Shown one piece after another: positions 14,028-21,176 of a DNA stretch of 21,904 bases. The notes beneath the pieces are model-generated. The model had not been told where the DNA came from and made no database searches. It worked only from the letters and a program-made list of their open reading frames with translations. The DNA comes from a virus: the IMG/VR virus record IMGVR_UViG_3300005528_000222, positions 1 through 21,904 of that record. One strand, 5' to 3'. The first letter of the stretch is position 1. Each line of letters begins with the position of its first letter. Both the position numbers and the translations under genes were made by a program.

Positions 14028-14732
14028 ATGAGCAACTTAATTGATATTAACCAAACCCTAGACCTCGTCAAGCTAAAGTTTTACAACGAATGGCTTTACA
14101 CTGCCCACATCTATGATGAGGGCGACAGCGAATTTCACCGCCAGCTTACTAAGCAAGTAGTAGAAACTTATGTTGATCCTATTGACTTACCTAAGGATGC
14201 ACACATTCTTGATCTTGGATGTGGCCCGGGATATTTCCTAGACGAAATGAAAGAAAGAGAATACACTAACGTTTACGGTGTAACATTGAGTCCCGGCGAT
14301 ATTTCTATCTGCGAAGGCAAGGGACACACTATTAAGAAGTACGACTTGAGTTTCCTTCCACAGAAGGATGGTTACTATGATGAGTCAGTAGACTTCATCT
14401 TCTTGCGCCATGCATTAGAGCATAGTCCATATCCTATCTTCTCATTGATGGAATACAATCGTGTATTGAAGCAGGGTGCAAAGATTTATATTGAAGTCCC
14501 TGCACCTGATTGTGATCGCAAGCACGAATTCAATCTGAATCACTATAGTATCTTTGGTGCAAATCAGTTGGCTGCATTATTAATTCGTTGCGGGTTCAAC
14601 ATTGATAACTTCAACAATCTTGAGTTTGACCTCAACATGCCCGACCCAGAAGATCCTGAAAAGACTACTAAGGCTAAAGAAACATACTACTGTATTGTTG
14701 CTACTAAAGCACGACCCTTAGATATCAAGTAA
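14028..14732 (+). CDS. Class I SAM-dependent methyltransferase, 234 aa
   Basis: The Rossmann-type methyltransferase core is visible: motif I LDLGCGPGY (61-69) binds S-adenosylmethionine, VYGVTLSPGDI (82-92) is the acidic-strand region, and DFIFLRHALEHS (122-133) is the typical post-motif segment of small-molecule and sugar methyltransferases. LKQGAKIYIEVPAPD gives the following strand. There is no DNA-methyltransferase signature (no DPPY or PC motif), so a sugar, lipid or protein target is more likely. Together with the epimerase and aminotransferase it could complete a modified sugar. It has its own late promoter and is followed by an intrinsic terminator. Confidence 0.85.
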   Translation: MSNLIDINQTLDLVKLKFYNEWLYTAHIYDEGDSEFHRQLTKQVVETYVDPIDLPKDAHILDLGCGPGYFLDEMKEREYTNVYGVTLSPGDISICEGKGHTIKKYDLSFLPQKDGYYDESVDFIFLRHALEHSPYPIFSLMEYNRVLKQGAKIYIEVPAPDCDRKHEFNLNHYSIFGANQLAALLIRCGFNIDNFNNLEFDLNMPDPEDPEKTTKAKETYYCIVATKARPLDIK

Positions 14733-14736
14733 GTAA

Positions 14737-14744
14737 GATAAATA
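14737..14744 (+). promoter_or_regulatory. T4-type late promoter (GATAAATA) overlapping a terminator stem
   Basis: GATAAATA lies five bases after the methyltransferase stop. Its last bases form the start of the left arm of the terminator hairpin. Expected transcription start near 14750 removes that arm from the RNA. Confidence 0.7.
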
Positions 14745-14773
14745 CTCTCATAGAAATGTGAGAGTATTTTTTT
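14742..14773 (+). terminator. Rho-independent terminator ending at the fibre-like gene's ATG
   Basis: ATACTCTCA (14742-14750) pairs perfectly with TGAGAGTAT (14759-14767) around an 8-base loop, and the T-run continues to 14773, directly before the ATG at 14774. GAGAG, a possible Shine-Dalgarno sequence for the next gene, lies in the right arm. RNA coming from upstream would form the hairpin; RNA from the late promoter would not. Confidence 0.85.
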
Positions 14774-16396
14774 ATGGCATTCCCTGAACCAACCGAAGTT
14801 TCCCCATGGTACTTACGTAATATTACTCAGGCCTTAGGGTTAGATGAAACGACCGGCAATGTTTACATGCGTTCAAGCATTGTAGGCGGGAATGTTACCA
14901 TCGCCGGTAATGTTATCGTTAGCAATGTTACAGTAGACGCAATCGGAAACATTGATGTTTCAGGCAATACTATGCCCGTTAGCGGCAATATCAACATAGA
15001 CGCAGGTAATGTTACTGTATTTCAGGGAACTGATCCTTGGATGGTTGAAGGTAATGTCAACGCAAACGTCACTGGCAATGTGAATATTGACAACAGTGTT
15101 GAAGTTACTCAGGGCACTGATCCTTGGATGGTTGAAGGTAATGTTGCTATTACTGGTACTGCACAAGTATCATTTGCTCAGGAAGCGACAGATGCTTTTG
15201 GTAGACTAAGAGTTAGTAACCCATACACCCTGTATGATACGCAAGCACGATATTATGATCATGAACAATTTAGTAATAGTATCACTGGCACCGCAGATGT
15301 TGAGTATGATGCCAACTCAAGTTCATATGAACTTACAGTAGGACAAGGGTCAGGAGACAGTGTTCTACGAGAAACAACTAAGACCTTCCCATACCAACCA
15401 GGTAAGAGTTTGTTGATTCTTTCTTCATTCAGTATGAGTACTCCCAAAGCAAATCTTCGCCAAAGAATCGGATATTTCGGAGCACAGAACGGAATATATT
15501 TTGAAGTTGCCGGCACTACGCTCAACATGGTAATCAGAAGTAGTAGCACAGGTGTACTTGTAGAAGATAGAATCCCGCAAAGTCAATGGAACGGTGACAG
15601 ACTAAATGGCGCCGGCGGGGCTAATAACCCAAGCGGCATCACACTAAACCCTGCGCTAGATCAGATTTTTTGGATTGACGTTGAATGGTTGGGCGTAGGA
15701 ACTGTTAGAGTGGGCTTCATTATTGACGGCGTTTATATCACTTGTCACTCATTCCATCACGCAAACGTGATAAGCACTCCGACTACTGATAACACTACTA
15801 CGTATATGACCACTGCGACACTACCATTGCGTTGTGAACTTACGAATACTGGTGCAACCGCAAGTCCAAGCTTGATGAGACAGATTTGTGCCAGTGTGAT
15901 TAGTGAGGGCGGCTTCCAGCTATCAGGTTCAGGTAACCCAAGAGCAGCATCGCATACGCTTAGTGCTCCGGTAAGATTGCCAAATGATCTAAGTTTTAAA
16001 CCAGTAATAGCAATAAGACTAAAAAGCACAATGTCAGATGCAGTTGTTATTCCTATCAACTATTCACTAGTGCCGGCTGCACAGAGCATATTCCAATACC
16101 GTGTTTTTAAACGAGCCATTACCTCAGGTGGTACTTGGGTAGATAGTGCACCAGATAGTGCAGTACAATACAATCTTGCACCTGCCACGTTAGTAAGTGG
16201 CGACATTGCTGAACAATCATTTATTAACTCAAGCAATCAAAGTAGTAGTGCACCGGTACAAGAAGCATTTGGATTTGAGTATCAACTTGAAAGAGAACCA
16301 TTTACTGGGGTAATGTATGAGTATGTGATCACAATGGCTACTACTGGTACTAACCAAGATGTGTACGCAAGCATAGAATGGCAAGAGATAACTTAA
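14774..16396 (+). CDS. Virion structural protein, tail-fibre-like with Gly-Asn repeats, 540 aa
   Basis: The N-terminal 130 residues are a repetitive stretch of GNV/GNI turns (for example GNVTIAGNVIVSNVTV), typical of beta-helical or triple-stranded fibre stalks. The unit QGTDPWMVEGNV occurs twice (84-95, 113-124). The rest (about 140-540) is Ser/Thr/Gly-rich with long beta-strand patterns, consistent with a globular adhesin head; two internal cysteines lie near 344 and 375. The start is the ATG just after the terminator T-run. I infer a virion surface or fibre protein. No chaperone or peptidase motif was seen. Confidence 0.75.
   Translation: MAFPEPTEVSPWYLRNITQALGLDETTGNVYMRSSIVGGNVTIAGNVIVSNVTVDAIGNIDVSGNTMPVSGNINIDAGNVTVFQGTDPWMVEGNVNANVTGNVNIDNSVEVTQGTDPWMVEGNVAITGTAQVSFAQEATDAFGRLRVSNPYTLYDTQARYYDHEQFSNSITGTADVEYDANSSSYELTVGQGSGDSVLRETTKTFPYQPGKSLLILSSFSMSTPKANLRQRIGYFGAQNGIYFEVAGTTLNMVIRSSSTGVLVEDRIPQSQWNGDRLNGAGGANNPSGITLNPALDQIFWIDVEWLGVGTVRVGFIIDGVYITCHSFHHANVISTPTTDNTTTYMTTATLPLRCELTNTGATASPSLMRQICASVISEGGFQLSGSGNPRAASHTLSAPVRLPNDLSFKPVIAIRLKSTMSDAVVIPINYSLVPAAQSIFQYRVFKRAITSGGTWVDSAPDSAVQYNLAPATLVSGDIAEQSFINSSNQSSSAPVQEAFGFEYQLEREPFTGVMYEYVITMATTGTNQDVYASIEWQEIT
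15023..15057 (+). repeat. Direct repeat, copy 1, in the fibre-like gene
   Basis: This is a 35-base unit coding for QGTDPWMVEGNV. It recurs 87 bases (29 codons) downstream with a single base difference (GGAACT against GGCACT). Confidence 0.9.
15110..15144 (+). repeat. Direct repeat, copy 2, in the fibre-like gene
   Basis: Second copy of the 35-base unit, in frame. Near identity at silent positions points to a recent duplication or gene conversion rather than convergent protein selection. Confidence 0.9.
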
Positions 16397-16401
16397 CACT
16401 A

Positions 16402-16409
16402 ACTAAATA
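16402..16409 (+). promoter_or_regulatory. T4-type late promoter (ACTAAATA), terminase gene
   Basis: ACTAAATA contains the CTAAATA form of the late octamer and ends exactly 5 bases before the terminase ATG. No Shine-Dalgarno sequence lies between. Confidence 0.6.
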
Positions 16410-16414
16410 GTTCT

Positions 16415-17962
16415 ATGGCAAACACACCAACACTAATCAAGGATCCATACAAGAAAACTGTATTCAAGAACCAAAAGGAACTTGGTGAGTTTATGAAGTG
16501 CTGCGACCCTGAAACGGGTTATCTATACTTCATGGATAACTTCTTCATGATTCAGCATCCTACTAAAGGATCAATGAACTATCACCCTTGGCCATATCAA
16601 GAAAGACTAATTGACACATACCATCGCTATCGTTTCAGTATCAGTCTAATGCCTAGACAGTCAGGTAAGTCAACATCGGCAGCAGGGTATTTGCTTTGGT
16701 ACGCCATGTTCGTACCTGACTCTACTATTCTAATTGCAGCACACAAGTACACCGGTGCCCAAGAAATTATGCAGCGTATTCGTTATGCATATGAAAACTG
16801 CCCGGACCACATCAAAGCCGGGGTAACTACATACAACAAAGGCTCACTTGACTTTGAGAACGGTTCCCGTATCGTGTCTGCTACTACGACTGAAAACACA
16901 GGTCGTGGTATGTCTATCACACTACTATACCTTGACGAATTTGCGTTCGTTCGCCCCTCAATCGCACAAGAATTCTGGACTGCTATTACTCCTACGCTAT
17001 CAACTGGTGGTAAAGCAATCATTACATCAACACCAAACAGCGACGAAGATCAATTCGCTCTTATCTGGAAGATGGCTAACAAGACCGAAGACGAGTTTGG
17101 TAACACAACTGAGTTAGGCGTCAACGGCTTTAGAGCCTACAGAGCATACTGGCACGAACAGCCCGGCAGAGATGAGAAATGGGCTGCTGAGATGAAGGCT
17201 CAGTTAGGTGAAGACAGATTCAATCGTGAAATCGGTTGTGAGTTCATTATCGCAGATGAAACACTTATCAATCCAAACACCTTAGTAATGCTTGAAGGCA
17301 TTGAACCTATCAATAGATTAGGTCAGGTTCGCTGGTATAAACAGCCCGAAAAGGGTAGAATTTATGTAGTTGCACTTGATCCGTCATTGGGTACAGGCGG
17401 CGATCCGGCTGCTATTCAAGTATTTGACGCAAGCACTACTACACAGATCGGTGAATGGAAACACAATAAGACTGATATTCCTAGTCAGATTAAGTTACTT
17501 GCTGAGATTTGCAAATATATCTCAGAAATAACAAAAGAGCCAAATAGCATTTACTACAGCATTGAAAATAATGGCGTAGGTGAGGCTGCGGTTGTTTCAC
17601 TCAACGAGTATGGTGAGTCAAATATTCCTGGCATTTTTATATCTGAGAAGGGCAAAGGACGTAGAGGGTTCAACACTTCTAATAAGCCTAAGCTAGCTGC
17701 TTGCGCTAAGTTCAAAACACTGCTAGAATCAAAGAAGATGACCATACATAGTCGCTCTCTCATTAGCGAATTGAAAGCGTTTGTTGCCAGCGGCGGCAGT
17801 TACGCTGCTAAGATCGGAGACACAGATGACTTAGTAATGTCAACTCTCCTGGCAGTGCGTATGATGACACAGTTAGCAGACTTCCATGGCGATTTAGAAA
17901 GCCAAATTAGAGACCACGATGAAGTGATTGCACCGTTACCATTCTTTGCCGTCTTGGGCTAA
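16415..17962 (+). CDS. Large terminase subunit (T4 gp17-type)
   Basis: The terminase motor pumps DNA into the prohead and cuts the concatemer. The 515-residue protein has an N-terminal ATPase domain with Walker A PRQSGKST (80-87), Walker B LLYLDEF (170-176; D174, E175) and coupling motif TSTP (204-207). A C-terminal RNase H-like nuclease domain follows, with D322 in ALDPSLG, E384 in SIENN and D471/D472 near the end, corresponding to the acidic triad of T4 gp17. It is slightly shorter than T4 gp17 (610 residues). No small subunit gene is next to it in this window. The start follows a late promoter by 5 bases with no ribosome site, which predicts leaderless translation. Confidence 0.96.
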   Translation: MANTPTLIKDPYKKTVFKNQKELGEFMKCCDPETGYLYFMDNFFMIQHPTKGSMNYHPWPYQERLIDTYHRYRFSISLMPRQSGKSTSAAGYLLWYAMFVPDSTILIAAHKYTGAQEIMQRIRYAYENCPDHIKAGVTTYNKGSLDFENGSRIVSATTTENTGRGMSITLLYLDEFAFVRPSIAQEFWTAITPTLSTGGKAIITSTPNSDEDQFALIWKMANKTEDEFGNTTELGVNGFRAYRAYWHEQPGRDEKWAAEMKAQLGEDRFNREIGCEFIIADETLINPNTLVMLEGIEPINRLGQVRWYKQPEKGRIYVVALDPSLGTGGDPAAIQVFDASTTTQIGEWKHNKTDIPSQIKLLAEICKYISEITKEPNSIYYSIENNGVGEAAVVSLNEYGESNIPGIFISEKGKGRRGFNTSNKPKLAACAKFKTLLESKKMTIHSRSLISELKAFVASGGSYAAKIGDTDDLVMSTLLAVRMMTQLADFHGDLESQIRDHDEVIAPLPFFAVLG

Positions 17963-17967
17963 GTTGG

Positions 17968-17975
17968 CATAAATA
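17968..17975 (+). promoter_or_regulatory. T4-type late promoter (CATAAATA), 578-aa protein gene
   Basis: CATAAATA, identical to the spanin octamer, ends exactly 5 bases before the ATG at 17981. There is no Shine-Dalgarno sequence. Confidence 0.7.
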
Positions 17976-17980
17976 TTAAC

Positions 17981-19717
17981 ATGGCCACTGACAACGAATC
18001 ATTCAACCGCGACTTATACGACCTTCTCAAAGTAAGAGGGTATCAACCTGTTCCACTAGACAGTAAGAATCAACGAGTTCCTGCTAGTCAGGCTGCTGAT
18101 GTTATTCAGTTTACTTTCAATAAAGACGGTAAAGATTACGGCAAAGCATGGGTATCAATTGATGATGCTGCTAACGTCATTGTATACTATGACGAAGAAC
18201 AGCAAGAAAGCCCCAGCACTACTACTCCGGGCGCAGAATATGACGATAGTTGGACTGGGTTCTTAAAGCATTTAAAGAATTGGGCACAACGTAGACAATT
18301 AAGTTTTGAATTGTCAAACAAAGATCGTCTAGGCGACGATATGAGACAACGGGATTACTATAAGATGAAAGAAAAGCTAGGCGAGAGCTACCATCCAATG
18401 GGTAGAAAAGCAAGTTATAATGACGCAGTTCCAAATGTAAAGATCATTCTACAACATAACCGCGCACTTGAAGAAGGTGAACAGCGTTATCGTAACGTAG
18501 CTAAGATTTTCCTTGAGAACCAAGAAGGTGAAAGATTCCTTGCTCCAACTACCCGCCCTGGCATCGCTCGTGTATATGCTCGTCATATCGCAGAAGGCGG
18601 CGTACCCAATGATGACAAGTGGAATCATATCAAGTCAGTATGTGAAGACTATAACAAGATGGCTGGATTTGTTCGTGCAACTCGTAATGGTCAGTTCAAT
18701 GAATCAGCACAAGAATTAGTAAACGAAGGTATCAATCACTATACTAGCTTGCGTGAAACACTACACAAGTTGACTACTCACAAAGGATATCAAAATTATT
18801 TTGAATCTTGGACTCCTACACTAATGGAAGACGAACTTGACGAATCAATCAATGACTTGTTCGTTCAAGAAATGGTAGACCCTCGCATTGAATCAGCAAT
18901 GCCAATCTTATCAAGACTCAAGAAGCCAGTAACTGAAATGGAAGAAATTGATACTCTAGCAGAATGGGCAGACAGCGTTATCAATGAGAAGCTAGAACTT
19001 GACGAGGGCGATGTTGTCCCGTTCAAGAAGAAGCAAGATGATGATTTAGATGACGATGATGACGATAGCTGGATTCCATCAGAAGAAGACTTTGAGCGTG
19101 AAGAAGAAATGCGTAATCGTAAACCTCACGCCGCAAATGATGTAAACGAAATGGACAAAGAACACGGGTCAAAGCGTGACTTTGACAATGCAAGAGGTCC
19201 AGATAAGACTGCTAAGATGCTAGCTGCTAAAAAAGCTATGAAGGATGCTAGAAAGACTCTTGACAAAGCATTCAAGGGCGATGTTGAAGAAAACTTTATC
19301 AGCATGGCACCCCAAACAGTAGCAGAAGAAGAAGTTGAAGAAGCCCGCACCAAAAAGGTAAATGTAGAAGTTACTGATAAAGGTGCAGTTTACGTTAATG
19401 ATACTCGTATTACAGGTCGCCATACTAAATGGGGAATACAAAATACTATATTTCAGGCGAAAGTTCCCTTAGACCAAGTAGTACAAACATTGCGTGATAA
19501 TGGATTCGGAAACATTAGACTTGATCCTCAATATTCTGCGGAAATGGGAATCCAGCTTGAAGAAGATTTGGGTCCAGAACAAAAGCGTGTAGGTCAACTT
19601 GGTCCTACTGAGAAGGTAAAGAACAACAATATCGGTAAATTAGTTGGTGCCAGCGAATCAACAGAGATTGATCCAGAATTAGCTCGTATCATAGAAATGG
19701 CACTTTTCAAAAGATAA
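17981..19717 (+). CDS. Large phage protein of unknown function, acidic, 578 aa
   Basis: I do not recognise a characterised family. The N-terminus (about 1-70: FNRDLYDLLKVRGYQPVPLD, FTFNKDGKDYGKAWVSI) looks like a small folded domain. The middle (about 135-285) is basic and helical (NVKIILQHNRALEEGEQRYR, RPGIARVYARHIAEGG). An intensely acidic tract follows (about 354-376, with DDDLDDDDDD), then a Lys-rich helix (410-432) and a C-terminal beta-rich domain (455-525). L/I-x-E sites such as LGE|S (133-136) and IAE|G (203-206) could be prohead-protease targets, but they are less domain-spaced than in the polyprotein at 2-2470. It lies right after the terminase on its own late promoter, which suggests a virion or assembly role. 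Confidence 0.75.
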   Translation: MATDNESFNRDLYDLLKVRGYQPVPLDSKNQRVPASQAADVIQFTFNKDGKDYGKAWVSIDDAANVIVYYDEEQQESPSTTTPGAEYDDSWTGFLKHLKNWAQRRQLSFELSNKDRLGDDMRQRDYYKMKEKLGESYHPMGRKASYNDAVPNVKIILQHNRALEEGEQRYRNVAKIFLENQEGERFLAPTTRPGIARVYARHIAEGGVPNDDKWNHIKSVCEDYNKMAGFVRATRNGQFNESAQELVNEGINHYTSLRETLHKLTTHKGYQNYFESWTPTLMEDELDESINDLFVQEMVDPRIESAMPILSRLKKPVTEMEEIDTLAEWADSVINEKLELDEGDVVPFKKKQDDDLDDDDDDSWIPSEEDFEREEEMRNRKPHAANDVNEMDKEHGSKRDFDNARGPDKTAKMLAAKKAMKDARKTLDKAFKGDVEENFISMAPQTVAEEEVEEARTKKVNVEVTDKGAVYVNDTRITGRHTKWGIQNTIFQAKVPLDQVVQTLRDNGFGNIRLDPQYSAEMGIQLEEDLGPEQKRVGQLGPTEKVKNNNIGKLVGASESTEIDPELARIIEMALFKR

Positions 19718-19722
19718 TAACA

Positions 19723-19767
19723 AATTGGGTACATAGTGTAATATAATATTATATTATGCACCCAATT
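19723..19767 (+). terminator. Large AT-rich hairpin after the 578-aa gene
   Basis: AATTGGGT (19723-19730) pairs with ACCCAATT (19760-19767) as an outer stem, enclosing a perfect 18-base palindrome TAATATAAT/ATTATATTA (19739-19756). It is followed by C-T-rich sequence but no clear T-run, so it may act as a weak terminator or a processing and stability element separating late genes from gp32. Confidence 0.5.
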
Positions 19768-19886
19768 CTATTGTAAATACTTCTGACATGAGTTATAACA
19801 TAACTTGTGTTGAAGTTGTCTCCAAACAACAAACATAAAAACACATTTAGGCTCAACTTAGGCACATTTAAAAGGAGAAAAACAAA
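19768..19886 (+). promoter_or_regulatory. gp32 leader region with two small hairpins
   Basis: This is a 119-base stretch without a gene. It holds a possible late-type octamer TGTAAATA (19772-19779), an inverted repeat AGTTAT/ATAACT (19791-19796, 19800-19805), a second stem GTTGT/ACAAC (19815-19819, 19826-19830), a further complement AAGTTG/CAACTT (19813-19818, 19854-19859) and the ribosome site AAAAGGAG. T4 gp32 represses its own translation through a leader pseudoknot; a similar role here is only suggested. Promoter assignment is uncertain. Confidence 0.4.
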
Positions 19887-20885
19887 ATGGCAAGTCTAGC
19901 AGAAATCCGGGCTCGTTTGGCAGCCCAAGAAAACAAGAATCAGAACAACGGTCCACGTACTCAGTCTGATAATGCAATTTACCCACATTGGAATATTTCG
20001 GAAGGCGCAACTGCAACAGTGCGTTTCCTTCCTGACGCCGACAACACCAACGACTTTTTCTGGGTTGAACGTCAGATCATTAAGCTTCCGTTCAATGGCA
20101 TTAAGGGTCAGCCAGATGCTAAGCAGGTAATCGTTCAGGTTCCTTGCGTAGAAATGTATGGCGACAACTGCCCCGTTCTCGCAGAAGTTCGTCCTTGGTA
20201 CAAGGATGACACTCTTAAGGACCTCGCTAACAAGTATTGGAAGAAGCGTTCTTATCTCTATCAGGGCTTCGTTCGTGCAAACCCTCTCGGTGATGATGCA
20301 ACTCCGGCTAATCCTATTCGTCGCTTCGTAATCAGTCCTCAGATTCAGACTGTAATCAAGGCATCATTGATGGATCCTGAGTTGGAAGAATTGCCAACTG
20401 ATTACGCTCGTGGTCTTGACTTCAACATCAAGAAGACTTCAAAGGGTGGTTATGCTGACTACTCAACTTCTAACTGGGCCCGTAAGGAATCCCCGTTGAC
20501 TGAGGCAGAACTTGCTGCTATTGAAGCACATGGTCTTTTCAATCTTAAGGACTTCTTACCGAAGAAGCCAAGCGAAGCAGAACTTCGTGTTATCAAGGAA
20601 ATGTTTGAAGCATCTGTTGATGGTCGTGCATATGATCCTGATAAGTGGGGCGCTTACTATCGTCCTTATGGACTTGAGGCCCCAGCTGGAGCAGCACAGG
20701 ACGAACCAGCGGTGACTGCTGAAACCAGCACTACCCAAACTGCTCCAGCAGTCAACAATGATGTTCCTTGGGACGAAGATGCAGCACCGGCTGCAACTGA
20801 TCCAGTAGTTGTTCCTAAGTCGGACACATCAAGCGACAAGGCTCAGGACATTCTTGCAATGATCCGCGCCCGTCAGTCTAAGTAA
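19887..20885 (+). CDS. Single-stranded DNA-binding protein (T4 gp32-type)
   Basis: The protein coats ssDNA and organises replication, recombination and repair. It shows the gp32 plan: a short basic N-terminal segment (SLAEIRARLAAQ) for cooperative binding, an OB-fold core, and an acidic C-terminal tail for partner proteins (DVPWDEDAA). Core landmarks include YPHWNISEGATATVRFLPD (32-50), VPCVEMYGDNCPVLAEVRPW (85-104) with C87 and C95, and YLYQGFVR. Only part of the T4 zinc-ligand set can be identified, so zinc binding is unsure. IRAR occurs near both ends (7-10 and in AMIRARQSK). Length, 332 residues, is slightly above T4 gp32 (301). Strong AAAAGGAG ribosome site and biased codons suggest abundant expression. 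Confidence 0.9.
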   Translation: MASLAEIRARLAAQENKNQNNGPRTQSDNAIYPHWNISEGATATVRFLPDADNTNDFFWVERQIIKLPFNGIKGQPDAKQVIVQVPCVEMYGDNCPVLAEVRPWYKDDTLKDLANKYWKKRSYLYQGFVRANPLGDDATPANPIRRFVISPQIQTVIKASLMDPELEELPTDYARGLDFNIKKTSKGGYADYSTSNWARKESPLTEAELAAIEAHGLFNLKDFLPKKPSEAELRVIKEMFEASVDGRAYDPDKWGAYYRPYGLEAPAGAAQDEPAVTAETSTTQTAPAVNNDVPWDEDAAPAATDPVVVPKSDTSSDKAQDILAMIRARQSK

Positions 20886-20895
20886 AACTTAGATA

Positions 20896-20915
20896 GGGGA
20901 GGCTTAGTCCTCCCC
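20896..20915 (+). terminator. GC-rich hairpin between gp32 and the next gene
   Basis: GGGGAGG (20896-20902) pairs with CCTCCCC (20909-20915), loop CTTAGT. Only ATTT follows, so termination would be partial; it probably reduces read-through into the next gene or stabilises the gp32 mRNA 3' end. The stem sequence repeats the core of the terminator at 4009. Confidence 0.65.
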
Positions 20916-20933
20916 ATTTGACAGGAGGTTTAT

Positions 20934-21164
20934 ATGACATTACCAAATGAAAGATATAGAGCCTTGAAGCAAAGCAGAAAGCTTTTAGAAGAACTTTGCG
21001 ATCCTGGCAAAACACCCAGAGTACCAAGTATCATTCGTGACCGTGCTAGAACTATTCTACGTCATTATCCATGGGATAGTCACTTAGATGAACTAGCAGA
21101 AAATTGTCCCGAAGTGCTTGAAAAAACTTCAACGGGTGATAAGTTAAAACAAATTGTAAGATAA
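20934..21164 (+). CDS. Small conserved hypothetical protein, 76 aa (BPSL0761-like)
   Basis: The protein starts MTLPNERYRALKQSRKLLEE, followed by LCDPGKTPRVPSIIRDRAR and LRHYPWDSHLDELAE. This layout resembles a family of short bacterial and phage proteins labelled BPSL0761, of unknown function; the match is from memory. It has a very strong ribosome site (ACAGGAGG, 20921-20928) five bases before the ATG. It sits between gp32 and UvsX, so it is expressed with the recombination genes. Predicted all-helical. No catalytic or metal-binding motif seen. Confidence 0.8.
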   Translation: MTLPNERYRALKQSRKLLEELCDPGKTPRVPSIIRDRARTILRHYPWDSHLDELAENCPEVLEKTSTGDKLKQIVR

Positions 21165-21176
21165 CAGGAGAAAATA

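Noticed and set aside
16403-16414. AACT-AAAT-AGTT mini-palindrome before the terminase
   Set aside because: A 4-bp stem is too short; it is explained by the late promoter octamer itself.
20917-20928. TTTGACA as a -35 box before the 76-residue gene
   Set aside because: There is no -10 box at a suitable distance, and the sequence runs into the ribosome site ACAGGAGG.
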